In this document: piece by piece, positions 51,281 to 61,334 of the stretch
Numbering within the stretch: the stretch's first letter is position 1
Layout: each line of letters opens with the position of its first letter
Origin: Candidatus Pedobacter colombiensis
Lineage (GTDB): Bacteria; Bacteroidota; Bacteroidia; Sphingobacteriales; Sphingobacteriaceae
DNA length: 64,000 nucleotides
Direction of reading: 5' to 3'
NCBI GenBank assembly: GCA_029202485.1
Contig: CP119313.1
Span: forward strand, 3,658,001 to 3,722,000
Notes under the pieces: model-generated
Seen by the model: only the letters and a program-made list of their open reading frames with translations
Database searches by the model: none
Told to the model about the DNA's origin: nothing
Position numbers and translations under genes: made by a program

Positions 51281-52552
51281 CTAAATCACTGTTCCATTTG
51301 GAATAACCGCTCCTTTTTTGACTACAACTATACCATCTTTAACCGTATACAAAGGATGATCGCCATCAGCCAAATGATCACCACCAATGATTTGCACATC
51401 ATTCCCGATCCTGCAATTCTTGTCAATCAGTGCATTCACAATTTTACACCGATCACCAATTCCAATCAACGGCTTTTCTTTAGCAGTCTCCTCTTCAATT
51501 TCTTGTAGGGTTTGATATCTATCACTCCCCATCACATAAACACTCTCTATAACGGTATCTATTCCTATTCTTGACCGGATACCAATCACTGCATGCTTAA
51601 TTTCTGCAGCTTGTAAAATACAGCCTTCAGCAATTATCGTTTTGTTCAACGTAGTACCCAATATTTTTGATGGAGGCAGCATCCTTGCGCGGGTAAATAT
51701 GCCATGGTGACTGTCGAATAAGTTGAACTTAGGAATATCATCCGTAAGACCCAAATTGGCTTCAAAAAATGAAGATATATTTCCTATGTCTGTCCAATAG
51801 CCTTCGTACTGAAAACTCAATACTTTATTATGTGCCATCGCCCTTGGGATGATCTCTTTACCAAAATCCTTCTCCTCAGGATTATCTAACAAAATTTTAA
51901 CCAGTAAATCCCTGTTGAAGATATAAATACCCATTGAGGCAAGATAATCGCGGCCCTCTGCATGCATTTCTGCTCCTGTATCGGACGACCAGTCGGGCAG
52001 TAGTTCGAAAGCAGGTTTTTCTATAAAAGAGGTAATAAAGCTATTTTCATCTACCTTTAAAATACCAAAATCAGTTGCATCTTTTGCCGTTACCGGAATT
52101 GTAGCAATACTAACTTCAGCCCCCTTGCTGGCATGTTCCTGTACCATCTTATTGAAATCCATCTGATACAATTGATCACCGGATAAAATCAGTGCGTATT
52201 CAAACTCATGGTTCAGCAAATGATGCATGGTTTGCCTAACTGCATCTGCCGTTCCCTGAAACCATGTTGGATTATCAGGCGTTTGCTCAGCAGCCAGGAT
52301 ATCAACAAATGCAGAGCTAAAATAACTAAAATGATATGTATTTTTAATGTGTTTGTTTAAGGATGCAGAATTGAATTGCGTTAAAACAAACATCCTATGT
52401 ATGCCCGAGTTCAGGCAATTAGAGATTGGGATATCTACTAAACGATATTTTCCTCCTATTGGCACCGCTGGTTTAGAACGAGTTTGCGTTAATGGCGCCA
52501 GTCTTGAACCTTGACCACCGCCAAGGATTACCCCCAATACATTGTCAGTCAT
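51281..52552 (-). CDS. glgC: glucose-1-phosphate adenylyltransferase
   Basis: A 423-residue enzyme that makes ADP-glucose from glucose 1-phosphate and ATP, the first committed step of glycogen synthesis. GGGQGSRLAPLTQTRSKPA near the N-terminus (residues 11-29) is the nucleotide-binding motif, and a C-terminal left-handed beta-helix region is visible. The ATP/glucose-binding segment PDWFQGTADAVRQ reads PTWFQGTADAVRQ. It is 12 bases downstream of glgA. Confidence 0.93.
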   Translation of the reverse strand: MTDNVLGVILGGGQGSRLAPLTQTRSKPAVPIGGKYRLVDIPISNCLNSGIHRMFVLTQFNSASLNKHIKNTYHFSYFSSAFVDILAAEQTPDNPTWFQGTADAVRQTMHHLLNHEFEYALILSGDQLYQMDFNKMVQEHASKGAEVSIATIPVTAKDATDFGILKVDENSFITSFIEKPAFELLPDWSSDTGAEMHAEGRDYLASMGIYIFNRDLLVKILLDNPEEKDFGKEIIPRAMAHNKVLSFQYEGYWTDIGNISSFFEANLGLTDDIPKFNLFDSHHGIFTRARMLPPSKILGTTLNKTIIAEGCILQAAEIKHAVIGIRSRIGIDTVIESVYVMGSDRYQTLQEIEEETAKEKPLIGIGDRCKIVNALIDKNCRIGNDVQIIGGDHLADGDHPLYTVKDGIVVVKKGAVIPNGTVI

Positions 52553-52563
52553 AGTATTTCATT

Positions 52564-53970
52564 TTATATTTGGTACAGATCTATATATTGTTGCGCTGCC
52601 TTATCCCATGAATGATCCAGCTGCATGATAAACTTACGTATTTCTTTTACATCTTTTGTACTGGTATATAGGTCATAAGCCCGACCTATGGCATGTCCAA
52701 CATCCCAAACGCTACTCTGATCATGACAAATACCAAAACCACCATCCCCTATATCAATAACCGTATCCTTTAACCCCCCAATTCTTCTAACAATGGGAAT
52801 CGTTCCATATCTTAAAGCATACATTTGGTTTAAACCACAAGGCTCTACCCTACTGGGCATAAGCAAAAAATCAGCGGCAGCATAAATCTGATGCGACAGC
52901 TGTTCATTATACCCTATATAAGCATTGTAATTTCCCGGAAATGCTGCTTTCAACTGTGATAACCGGCCTTCTACCTGGGGGTCACCAGATCCAAGAACCA
53001 GCACATTTATTTCTCCGTTATAAGTGATTAAAGCATTGTAAAATATGTCAGGAAGCAAATCAGCTCCTTTTTCACCTACCAATCGGCCAATAAAAGTAAA
53101 TAAGGGCTTTTCCGGATCAAGATTAAAAACAGCACAAAGGGCTTCCTTATTTGCCTTTTTCCCGGCATCTACTGTACGAAGAGTATATTTTTTCTCCAGC
53201 ATAGGATCAGTATTCGGATTCCATACCTCATTGTCAATTCCATTAAGGATACCAAACGATTTACTACGTTCCTGAGCAAGCAAATCTTCCAGTCCATTTG
53301 CTTTAAAGCTAATCTCATCCAAATAACTTGGTGAAACTGTTGTTATCCGCCATGCGCATTTAATAGCCGAAGCCAATGGATTAATAGCTCCACGCCAGTC
53401 TAGCATTCCAGATTTCCATAAATCGAAAGTTGGAATATAATGGAGCTTATCCCAGCCAAACTGCCCCTGGTATTGGGCATTGTGGATGGTCAGTACTGTA
53501 GGAATATGACTTAAGTTTTTAAACTGATGACAATAAGCAACCATAAAAGGTACCAATCCAGTATGGTGGTCATGGCAATGGATCACATCAGGGCGATGTT
53601 CCCATTGCGCCATCCAGTCGAGCACGGCAATCTGATAAGCTAGGAAACGTTCTGTATCATCATCATAACCATACACCATTTCCCGATCTAACAAGCCCTC
53701 AATGTGAACAAGATATAGATCAAACCCGAGCTTATTGGTCTTTTCTCTAAAAATCCTTACGGTAAAATTATGAAAGCCAAGTTTACCCCAGCCATCATAA
53801 ACTACCTCAAACTCATTCTCCTGTATAAATTTATTGTGATATGCAGGCATTACGACTTTAGCCACATGCCCAAGCTTATTTTGATACTTGGGCAAAGCAC
53901 CCACAACATCACCTAAACCACCAACTTTAGCTATAGGATAACATTCGGCACTAAGGTGTATAATCTCCAT
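52564..53970 (-). CDS. glgA: glycogen synthase, ADP-glucose type
   Basis: A 468-residue GT5 glycosyltransferase that elongates alpha-1,4-glucan. The N-terminal ADP-binding motif is KVGGLGDVVGALP near 16-28, and the C-terminal acidic EPCGLNQMYALRYGTIPIVR near 375-395 contains the catalytic Glu. It precedes glgC in a two-gene operon. An unusual hairpin abuts its start codon. Confidence 0.92.
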   Translation of the reverse strand: MEIIHLSAECYPIAKVGGLGDVVGALPKYQNKLGHVAKVVMPAYHNKFIQENEFEVVYDGWGKLGFHNFTVRIFREKTNKLGFDLYLVHIEGLLDREMVYGYDDDTERFLAYQIAVLDWMAQWEHRPDVIHCHDHHTGLVPFMVAYCHQFKNLSHIPTVLTIHNAQYQGQFGWDKLHYIPTFDLWKSGMLDWRGAINPLASAIKCAWRITTVSPSYLDEISFKANGLEDLLAQERSKSFGILNGIDNEVWNPNTDPMLEKKYTLRTVDAGKKANKEALCAVFNLDPEKPLFTFIGRLVGEKGADLLPDIFYNALITYNGEINVLVLGSGDPQVEGRLSQLKAAFPGNYNAYIGYNEQLSHQIYAAADFLLMPSRVEPCGLNQMYALRYGTIPIVRRIGGLKDTVIDIGDGGFGICHDQSSVWDVGHAIGRAYDLYTSTKDVKEIRKFIMQLDHSWDKAAQQYIDLYQI

Positions 53971-54000
53971 ATTTTGAGGCTTTAAAAATCACCTCAAAAT
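53971..54000 (-). promoter_or_regulatory. hairpin just before the glgA start codon
   Basis: A 9-bp inverted repeat (ATTTTGAGG/CCTCAAAAT, 12-base loop) that ends at the base before the glgA ATG. It could hide the ribosome-binding region or end cysN transcripts; a T-run does not follow, so regulation is at least as likely as termination. Confidence 0.45.
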
Positions 54001-54055
54001 AGCGATTACAATAAGGAATGCAAATATTTAGTGTAAATAAATTATTTATATTTTT

Positions 54056-55306
54056 TTAATCTGCTACAGCCCTGAACATCAAAGCTGCTACTGTTAAATT
54101 GGTCCTACTATCGATCAAAATAGCCGCACCATTGGCTTTGTTATCGGTATACAAATCAAACGCAAGCTCATCAGCAGTTTTTAGCACGACCCTACCTATA
54201 TCGTTCAATTTAAAATCATGAGCATCTTGTTTTTCCAGTGTATTGATATCCACTTTATAAACAATTTCAGAGATTTTACACTTTGTTACCTTGCTATTGT
54301 GTTGCAACAGATAAGTAATACTTTCATCAAGTGGCCTTGCGTCCATCCAACACACATCAGCTTCTATGAGCTTAGCATTTTGCGGCAAATGATCGGCATT
54401 AACCAATACATCACCCCTGCTGATATCAATATTATCTTTTAAATGAAGTGTTACCGACTGCCCTGCATAAGCTGTCTCAGGTTGTTGATCAAATATTTCT
54501 ATTCTTTCAATAACAGAACTGCTTCCCGATGGCAAAACTGTAACCTTATCATTTACATTAAATTCGCCACTTAAAATTCGACCCGCATAACCTCTGTAAT
54601 CGTGCAATTCATCTGTCTGTGGCCTCACTACCCACTGTACCGGCATACGAGCAAGATCAGACTCAGCGCCTGTCTCTACATCAACTGTTTCCAAAAAATG
54701 TAATAAACTACGACCATGATACCAAGCCATATTTTCAGACTCATTTACCACATTGTCACCTTTTAAAGCACTTACGGGAATAAAGTTTACATCCTTTAAA
54801 TTCAATTGAGCAGCTAACGCTTTGTATTTATCGGTAATGGCTGTAAATACGGTTTCACTATAGCTAACCATATCCATCTTATTTAAGCATACCACTACAT
54901 GCTCAATACCCAATAAAGACACCAGGTACGAATGGCGGATAGTCTGCTCGACCACTCCATTTCTAGCATCAATTAAAATGATCGCCAATCTAGCTGTAGA
55001 TGCACCAGTAACCATGTTACGGGTATATTGTATGTGGCCAGGGGTATCAGCAATGATAAATTTGCGTTTATCTGTCTGAAAATATTTATAAGCCACATCA
55101 ATCGTAATTCCCTGCTCACGCTCAGCCCTTAAACCATCGGTTAAAATGGCCAGGTCAATTGTTCCATCATCATTTTTGCGGTTAGACTGCTGTAAAGCTT
55201 CTAACTGATCGGCCAGGATGGAATCTGTATCGTATAACAACCTTCCTATAAGTGTGCTTTTACCATCATCAACACTACCGGCTGTAAAAAATTTAAGTAT
55301 ATTCAT
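54056..55306 (-). CDS. cysN: sulfate adenylyltransferase large subunit (GTPase)
   Basis: A 416-residue GTPase partner of CysD that makes APS from sulfate and ATP. GSVDDGKSTLIGRLL (residues 10-24), DTPGH near 90 and NKMD near 146 are the G-motifs. It lacks the C-terminal APS kinase domain found in the bifunctional CysNC. It begins one base inside the end of cysD. Last gene of the sulfur operon. Confidence 0.93.
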   Translation of the reverse strand: MNILKFFTAGSVDDGKSTLIGRLLYDTDSILADQLEALQQSNRKNDDGTIDLAILTDGLRAEREQGITIDVAYKYFQTDKRKFIIADTPGHIQYTRNMVTGASTARLAIILIDARNGVVEQTIRHSYLVSLLGIEHVVVCLNKMDMVSYSETVFTAITDKYKALAAQLNLKDVNFIPVSALKGDNVVNESENMAWYHGRSLLHFLETVDVETGAESDLARMPVQWVVRPQTDELHDYRGYAGRILSGEFNVNDKVTVLPSGSSSVIERIEIFDQQPETAYAGQSVTLHLKDNIDISRGDVLVNADHLPQNAKLIEADVCWMDARPLDESITYLLQHNSKVTKCKISEIVYKVDINTLEKQDAHDFKLNDIGRVVLKTADELAFDLYTDNKANGAAILIDSRTNLTVAALMFRAVAD

Positions 55307-56223
55307 TAAAAGTATCCTCCCTTTTTGCGGTCTTCCATAGCAGCTTCCGAAACTTTATCGTCCATGCGGGCCCCTCGTTCACTAATTTTTGATGCACTGA
55401 TTTCTTCAATGATCACATCAATTTCATCAGCATTTGATTCAACAGCAGCAGTACAACTCATATCACCAACTGTACGGAACCTCACTTTTTTGTGTTCAAC
55501 AACATCATCTTCATCCATGTTTAAAAACGGAGAAGCGGCCATTAGTTGTCCATTACGTGTGATTACATCTCTGTAATGAGCAAAATAGATAGAAGGCAAA
55601 CCTATATTTTCTCTTTTGATATAGTTCCAAACATCAAGTTCTGTCCAGTTACTGATTGGAAATACCCTTACATTCTCGCCTTTATGAATCTTACCATTAT
55701 AAATGTTCCACAGCTCTGGACGCTGACGCTTAGGGTCCCACTGACCAAATTCATCTCTTACCGAAAAAATACGTTCTTTGGCACGGGCTTTTTCTTCATC
55801 TCTTCTGGCACCACCAATACATGCATCAAAACCATGTAGGGCGATGGTATCTAAAAGGGTAACTGTTTGCAGGGCATTTCTACTAGCATTTTTTCCTGTT
55901 TGCTCCACTACCTTTCCCTGATCAATGGATTCCTGAACCCTACCTACAATTAATTTTTCGCCCAACCTCTGCACCATCTCATCACGGTAAATGATGGTTT
56001 CTTCGAAGTTATGTCCGGTATCTATGTGTACTAGTGGAAAAGGAAACTTGCCCGGTCTGAAAGCTTTTTCGGCCAAGCGTACCAATGTAATGGAATCCTT
56101 ACCTCCTGAAAACAGTAAGGCCGGTTTTTCAAATTGCCCTGCAACCTCACGTAATATGTGAATAGCCTCGGCCTCTAATTCGTCTAAATAATCTAAATTA
56201 TACTTACTCATATCCTGTTGCAA
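55306..56223 (-). CDS. cysD: sulfate adenylyltransferase small subunit
   Basis: A 305-residue PP-loop enzyme subunit. The ATP motif LLFSGGKDSITL (residues about 41-52) and GGARRDEEKARAKERIFS near 140-157 are typical. It forms a heterodimer with CysN. The ATG four codons downstream (preceded by AGGAT) is an alternative start. It begins immediately after cysH (no gap). Confidence 0.93.
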   Translation of the reverse strand: MQQDMSKYNLDYLDELEAEAIHILREVAGQFEKPALLFSGGKDSITLVRLAEKAFRPGKFPFPLVHIDTGHNFEETIIYRDEMVQRLGEKLIVGRVQESIDQGKVVEQTGKNASRNALQTVTLLDTIALHGFDACIGGARRDEEKARAKERIFSVRDEFGQWDPKRQRPELWNIYNGKIHKGENVRVFPISNWTELDVWNYIKRENIGLPSIYFAHYRDVITRNGQLMAASPFLNMDEDDVVEHKKVRFRTVGDMSCTAAVESNADEIDVIIEEISASKISERGARMDDKVSEAAMEDRKKGGYF

Positions 56224-56928
56224 TTACGTTGTGGCATGCAAACCACATTCTTTTTTTGATTGATCTTCCCACCACCAGCGGCCAGCTCTAAAATCCTCAC
56301 CCTCACTAACCGCCCTTGTACATGGCGCACAGCCTATGCTTGGGAATCCCTTATCATGTAATGTGTTGTAAACAATATTATTTTTTTTTATGTATGCCTT
56401 TACTTCATCCAGAGACCAGAAGAAAATCGGATGAAATTTAATCATTTGATTTTGCTCATCCCATTCCAGATTCGACATATCGTGTCGGTTTACGGATTGC
56501 TCCGCCCTGATCCCGGTAACCCAGAGATCATTGCCTTTTAATGCTCTCCTTAAAGGCTCTAACTTGCGGATTCCGCAGCATTCCTTTCTGTTTTCTACAG
56601 ACTCATAAAAGCTGCTTGGCCCCTTTTTATTCACCATCGCCTGTACGGCTTCAGTGTCTGGGAAATAAGCTAAAATGGGCTTATTATAAATTTCTAAAGT
56701 ACGGTTCCACACATAGTATGTTTCGGGAAATAACCTACCTGTTTCCAGTGTAAAAACCTCTATAGGTATATCATTGGCGAAAATCATGTGCGTGATTACC
56801 TGATCTTCCCATCCAAAACTTGTAGAAAAAACAATTTTTCCCGGATATTGAGCTGCAAAAAATTGCAATGCAGCTACCGGATCAAGATCCTTAATTTTTT
56901 CGGCTATTTCTGCTGATTTTTCCTTCAT
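56224..56928 (-). CDS. cysH: APS reductase (iron-sulfur type, thioredoxin-dependent)
   Basis: A 234-residue reductase that makes sulfite. Four Cys that bind a [4Fe-4S] cluster are visible as a CC pair at 117-118 and C200xxC203, and the catalytic Cys228 sits in the KKECGLH ending. The cluster marks it as an assimilatory APS (not PAPS) reductase, which fits the lack of APS kinase in this operon. The FSTSFGWEDQV motif near 34-44 binds substrate. Its start is two bases after the fusion gene's stop. Confidence 0.9.
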   Translation of the reverse strand: MKEKSAEIAEKIKDLDPVAALQFFAAQYPGKIVFSTSFGWEDQVITHMIFANDIPIEVFTLETGRLFPETYYVWNRTLEIYNKPILAYFPDTEAVQAMVNKKGPSSFYESVENRKECCGIRKLEPLRRALKGNDLWVTGIRAEQSVNRHDMSNLEWDEQNQMIKFHPIFFWSLDEVKAYIKKNNIVYNTLHDKGFPSIGCAPCTRAVSEGEDFRAGRWWWEDQSKKECGLHATT

Positions 56929-56930
56929 GA

Positions 56931-58400
56931 CTAAACTAATTTTAGGATAAAATTGATGATACTGCGCAGGCTTACTAAAACCACAAGAATACCCACTGAA
57001 ACCATAATTGTCTTAGCGGATATCTTATTAGAAACTTTTGCAGCGATTGGTGATGCCAACGCACTTCCAATAACCAAACCTGCTACCGCTTCCCAATGTG
57101 CCCCATTTAGCATGGTAATAAAAGTGAGTGAGCTCATCAATGCAATAAAAAAGCGGGTAATTTTTACCGTTCCTAAAGAGAACCGGGCATTTCTTCCCCC
57201 TGCAATTAAGCTCGACAATACAATTGAACCCCATCCACCACCACCAACAGCATCAATAAAACCACCAAACAAGCCTAACAACGAGATCTTTTTTATCTTC
57301 CCATTTTGAGCAGTTTTTTTACGATTGGCCTGATAAGCTTTGGATAATATTACGCAGCCCAGTATTAATGTGTATAATGAAACAACTGGCTTGGTGTAAT
57401 TGCTGTAATGCTCTAATGAGGATAATAAATAGGCACCAGTTACAGCACCAATAATACCGGGTATCAATAGTAGTTTAAACAATTTCCAGTTCACATTCCC
57501 GAAGCGATAATGCATCCAACCGGCAATACCATTACTTAAAATCTCAGATAAATGTACACCCATACTGGCTGAAGCCGGGGGAACTCCCATCGCCAAAGAA
57601 AATGAAGTACTGGTTACTCCGTACGACATGCCTATGGCCCCATCAATCATTGCAAAAATAAATCCACCAATTAAAAACCAATAAAACATCGGATTAAGGT
57701 TGCTAATATAAGTCTGAAACTCGGGCTCCTTATGCCAAAAAACAGTCACCACTATAGCAAATGAAAATACAATAGCCAACCAGACTAACCACTTCAAATT
57801 AGCCCTGGTAGTCCTTTCGGCTTTACCATCAACCAATGAAGACGTTACGGCATTTAGTTTTTTAACTTTCGAAGCAAAATCTCCATTAAGGGTATTTCTA
57901 AGTGCCTGCATGTTTTGCAGGGTATCATTTATTTCTTCAGGTAAACTATCATTTAGCACTTCCTTTAATCTTTTCGCAATGGTAGGAGATTTTCCATTCG
58001 TGGATATTGCTATTTTAAGATCACCTTTTTTTACAATAGAACCCAGATAAAAATTACACAAGTCGGGCTTATCGGCAAAGTTGACCAGTAAACTCTTCTT
58101 GTCTCCTTCCAGCCTGATCTGATGATTGAGTTCATCATTATTTGTAGCTGCAATAACCAAATCAACACCTTCAAGGTCAGAAGCATTAAATTCTCGCTCT
58201 AAAATACTAACCCTCTCATGCTTTTCGGCAAGCTGCTTTACCTCTGGTAAAATCTCCAGCGCAATAACAGTTACATTTGCATCTGGACTATTGCCAAGTA
58301 TTGCTGTTAACTTCTCCAGGCCCACAGGTCCTGCACCAACCAATAGTGTATGTATGGAGTTCAATTTAATGAAGACAGGAAATAACTGGTTGCCTTCCAT
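56931..58400 (-). CDS. fusion: siroheme synthase (CysG N-like) and TSUP permease
   Basis: A 489-residue protein with two parts. Residues about 1-200 resemble the Met8p/CysG N-terminal NAD-dependent precorrin-2 dehydrogenase and sirohydrochlorin ferrochelatase (LVGAGPVGLEKLTAIL for NAD, DLVIAATNNDELN, NFYLGSIVKKGDLKIAISTNGKSP). Residues about 210-489 are a TauE/SafE-family permease with 8 helices (GGFIDAVGGGGWGSI near 365). It would make siroheme and may move sulfate or sulfite. It lies between cobA and cysH. Confidence 0.82.
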   Translation of the reverse strand: MEGNQLFPVFIKLNSIHTLLVGAGPVGLEKLTAILGNSPDANVTVIALEILPEVKQLAEKHERVSILEREFNASDLEGVDLVIAATNNDELNHQIRLEGDKKSLLVNFADKPDLCNFYLGSIVKKGDLKIAISTNGKSPTIAKRLKEVLNDSLPEEINDTLQNMQALRNTLNGDFASKVKKLNAVTSSLVDGKAERTTRANLKWLVWLAIVFSFAIVVTVFWHKEPEFQTYISNLNPMFYWFLIGGFIFAMIDGAIGMSYGVTSTSFSLAMGVPPASASMGVHLSEILSNGIAGWMHYRFGNVNWKLFKLLLIPGIIGAVTGAYLLSSLEHYSNYTKPVVSLYTLILGCVILSKAYQANRKKTAQNGKIKKISLLGLFGGFIDAVGGGGWGSIVLSSLIAGGRNARFSLGTVKITRFFIALMSSLTFITMLNGAHWEAVAGLVIGSALASPIAAKVSNKISAKTIMVSVGILVVLVSLRSIINFILKLV

Positions 58401-58405
58401 AAAAA

Positions 58406-59191
58406 TTACAATTCTTCTTTAAGTGCCTGATAAAAATCCTTGATGGGCTGAAACGAGGGATGCAAGGAAACTACCTCACCAAAAATAAGTAAAGCCGGAG
58501 CCTTAATTCCTTTTTCTTCCACCAGTTCAACAATTGTATCCACTATGCCAATGGCTAGTTTCTCATTTTCGGTTGAACCACTTTGTATCGCCGCCACCGG
58601 TAACTGATGCTTGCCTTCATTTTGGAACAATTTGACAATCTCTTTCAGCTTACTCAAGCCCATTAATACAACTACTGTGGCTTTAGCGCGCGCGGCTTCA
58701 TACAAATCGTTAGAAATCTGTCCGGAAGCCGTGGTCCCTGTAACGACCCAAAAACTTTCACTTAAACCCCGGTGTGTTACCGGAATTTGTTGCAAACCGG
58801 GTACTGAGATAGAGCTTGATAATCCAGGGATTACCGAAACCGGGATGCTATATCCCGCTGCATAATCCAGCTCCTCATATCCTCGGCCAAAAACAAAAGG
58901 ATCTCCACCTTTTAAGCGAACCACATGACCATAGTTAAGCGCATAATCAACCATTAATTTGTTGATGGCATCCTGACCATAAGAATGTTCTCCTGATCTT
59001 TTGCCCACATATACCTTAATGGCTTCAGGGTTAGCATAATCTAAAACGCCTTCGTTTACCAAAGCATCATATAAAACAACATTAGCTGTTTTAAGCGCAT
59101 TGGCACCTCTCATGGTAATTAATTCGGGATCACCCGGACCAGCACCAACAAGTGTTATTTTTGGCTCTCTATTGTTAATTTGAGTGATCAT
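58406..59191 (-). CDS. cobA: uroporphyrinogen-III C-methyltransferase
   Basis: A 261-residue SAM-dependent enzyme that turns uroporphyrinogen III into precorrin-2, for siroheme. The motif VGAGPGDPELITMRGANAL at about 16-34 binds SAM, and RLKGGDPFVFGRGYEEL near 92-108 is the signature. It supplies the substrate for the fusion enzyme encoded next. Its start overlaps the sulfite reductase stop by four bases. Confidence 0.92.
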   Translation of the reverse strand: MITQINNREPKITLVGAGPGDPELITMRGANALKTANVVLYDALVNEGVLDYANPEAIKVYVGKRSGEHSYGQDAINKLMVDYALNYGHVVRLKGGDPFVFGRGYEELDYAAGYSIPVSVIPGLSSSISVPGLQQIPVTHRGLSESFWVVTGTTASGQISNDLYEAARAKATVVVLMGLSKLKEIVKLFQNEGKHQLPVAAIQSGSTENEKLAIGIVDTIVELVEEKGIKAPALLIFGEVVSLHPSFQPIKDFYQALKEEL

Positions 59192-61281
59192 TGAAATTGC
59201 TCCTCTCTTTTAGCTTTCATTTCTTGATAGAACTTATCAACAGTATTTAAGTAAGCTGTTGCAAATTCTTTAGTTGGTTCATTTTTGTTAATTTGCAGCA
59301 CCAGATCATTAAATGAACCTTCCAGTTTCACCTCCCCTGTAGCTACATAATGGTTATCAAACTCACGGATGATACCGATTTGTGTGCTGCTGTTTACACC
59401 TTTATCCAGTAACAATGCTTTGGCGGCACTTACAAATACAGCATAGGTATGGTATATAGCATCAGCCCAGGCTTCAGCTTCGAAAGAAGCCTTTGCCCAG
59501 CCTAGTTTTTCCTCTGCCTCAAGTAATAAAGTAGCCACTAAATCGATCACCACTCCGGCACATTCACCCACACCGATGGCTGGTATAAATATTCCCTCAT
59601 GACCCCAATCTACAAACTCTTCATCTTTCAGATTGGTCAAATCAGCCAAAGGTTTCAACATCTGGTAAAAATAATCTTTACCATTTCTATCATAATATTG
59701 ATGGAAACTTTCTTCTTTTTCTGCATTCGCTGCAAAGTCGTTCAATAAGGTCCTCAGTACATCAGTTGCACGTTTAGATGGCGCTTTAATTACACGCTCC
59801 GCTACTCTTCCTGCACCATCACCAATTGTACCGCCACCCAGCATCACTTGTACTGCAGGTACAACCTTACCACTGGCTTTTACGGAACTGCCATGAAAAC
59901 CAATATGAGCTAGTCCGTGTTGTCCACATGAGTTCATACAGCCACTGATTTTAATTTTGATATCTTTGTCATAAATCAGCTCGGGATATTCTTTGTAAAT
60001 TACATCCTCTAAAGCAACTGAAAGTGACATACTGTTAGAAATACCAAGGTTACAGGTATCTGTACCCGGACAGGTTGTCACATCCCCAACACTATCAAAG
60101 CCTGGTTTTGCAAAGCCCAATTCTTTAAGTGCAACATATAAAGCCGGCAATGCTCCTGCTCTTATAAACTTGAGCATTAGCCCCTGGTTTTGAGTAATAC
60201 GAATCTCATCTGCTGCATATGGAGCGATGGCCTCAACCAGTTTACGTGCTTGTTCTGTTGGGATATCTCCTTTGGTTACTTTAATGTAAACGGCATAGAA
60301 ACCATCCTGTTTTTGTGCGTTTACATTTGTTGCACGCCAGTGTTTATAATCTATTGTATTAACTACTTCATCCAAAACCGGATACTCAACTAATGCAGGT
60401 ATTTGTGGCTGCGGAACAGTATCACGATCTATTTTAAAAGATTTTGATTTATTGGCAATACGTTCTTCTTCAATTAATCTCAAAACCTCTTCTAATCCAA
60501 GTTTCTGTACCAGATATTTTAAGCGGGCTTTATTTCTATTTGTTCTTTCACCATAACGATCAAACACCCTTAATACCGATTCAGCATAAGGAATGATCTG
60601 ATCTTCATGCAGAAACTCATGAACCAATTCGGCTAAGAAAGGTTGAGCACCTAAACCGCCACCAAGTACGACTTTAAAACCACGTTCCCCCTGTTCATTA
60701 ATTTTAGGAATAAAACCAAGATCATGGATGTAACTAAATGCAGTATCCTTTTCATCAGAAGAAAAAGAAAATTTAATCTTCCTTCCCATTTCCTGACAAA
60801 TTGGGTTACGTAAAAAGTAAGTAAAGAAGGCATGAGCATATGGAGAAACGTCAAAAGGCTCGTTCGGGTTGATGCCGGCATCGGGAGATGAAGTTACGTT
60901 ACGGACCGTATTTCCACATGCTTCTCGAATGGTTACATCGTCACGTTGTAATTCTTCCCACAGTTGTGGCGTTCTATCCAGGCTCACATAGTGAATCTGA
61001 ATATCCTGACGGGTAGTAAGGTGCAAGTTCCTACTCGCATACTCATCTGATACATCAGAAATACGTAGCAATTGCTGAAAGGTTACCTTTCCAAATGGAA
61101 GTTTAATACGCACCATTTGTACGCCAGGCTGTCTTTGTCCGTAAACCCCACGTGCTAAACGCAGACTTCTAAATTTCTCATCATGGATTTTACCTTCACG
61201 AAATTCCCTGATCTTTTTTTCAAGATCAATGATGTCCTTTTCGACGATAGGGTTCTCTAACTCTGTCCTAAAACTTTGCAT
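59188..61281 (-). CDS. ferredoxin-type nitrite/sulfite reductase
   Basis: A 697-residue siroheme/[4Fe-4S] reductase converting sulfite to sulfide. I take the ATG at 61281 (MQSFRTELEN); the longer frame upstream is a TTG-start through a terminator hairpin. The cluster and heme Cys are in TCPGTDTCNLGISNS and SGCMNSCGQH (C-x5-C and C-x3-C). The N-terminal half carries parachute-like repeats (FQQLLRISDV). The last 200 residues are an extra helical domain. It is the first gene of the operon that includes cobA, the fusion, cysH, cysD and cysN. Confidence 0.9.
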   Translation of the reverse strand: MQSFRTELENPIVEKDIIDLEKKIREFREGKIHDEKFRSLRLARGVYGQRQPGVQMVRIKLPFGKVTFQQLLRISDVSDEYASRNLHLTTRQDIQIHYVSLDRTPQLWEELQRDDVTIREACGNTVRNVTSSPDAGINPNEPFDVSPYAHAFFTYFLRNPICQEMGRKIKFSFSSDEKDTAFSYIHDLGFIPKINEQGERGFKVVLGGGLGAQPFLAELVHEFLHEDQIIPYAESVLRVFDRYGERTNRNKARLKYLVQKLGLEEVLRLIEEERIANKSKSFKIDRDTVPQPQIPALVEYPVLDEVVNTIDYKHWRATNVNAQKQDGFYAVYIKVTKGDIPTEQARKLVEAIAPYAADEIRITQNQGLMLKFIRAGALPALYVALKELGFAKPGFDSVGDVTTCPGTDTCNLGISNSMSLSVALEDVIYKEYPELIYDKDIKIKISGCMNSCGQHGLAHIGFHGSSVKASGKVVPAVQVMLGGGTIGDGAGRVAERVIKAPSKRATDVLRTLLNDFAANAEKEESFHQYYDRNGKDYFYQMLKPLADLTNLKDEEFVDWGHEGIFIPAIGVGECAGVVIDLVATLLLEAEEKLGWAKASFEAEAWADAIYHTYAVFVSAAKALLLDKGVNSSTQIGIIREFDNHYVATGEVKLEGSFNDLVLQINKNEPTKEFATAYLNTVDKFYQEMKAKREEQFQ

Positions 61282-61297
61282 ACTTTTGGTCTTATTT

Positions 61298-61334
61298 AAA
61301 AAAAGCTCCTCTGTCTGTTGGACCGGAGAAGCTT
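61298..61334 (-). terminator. attenuator-like terminator before sulfite reductase
   Basis: A 9-bp stem AAGCTTCTC/GAGGAGCTT (one G-U pair), 14-base loop, then seven T. It ends 17 bases before the start codon at 61281, so it would block transcription of the whole operon unless disrupted. Confidence 0.7.
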
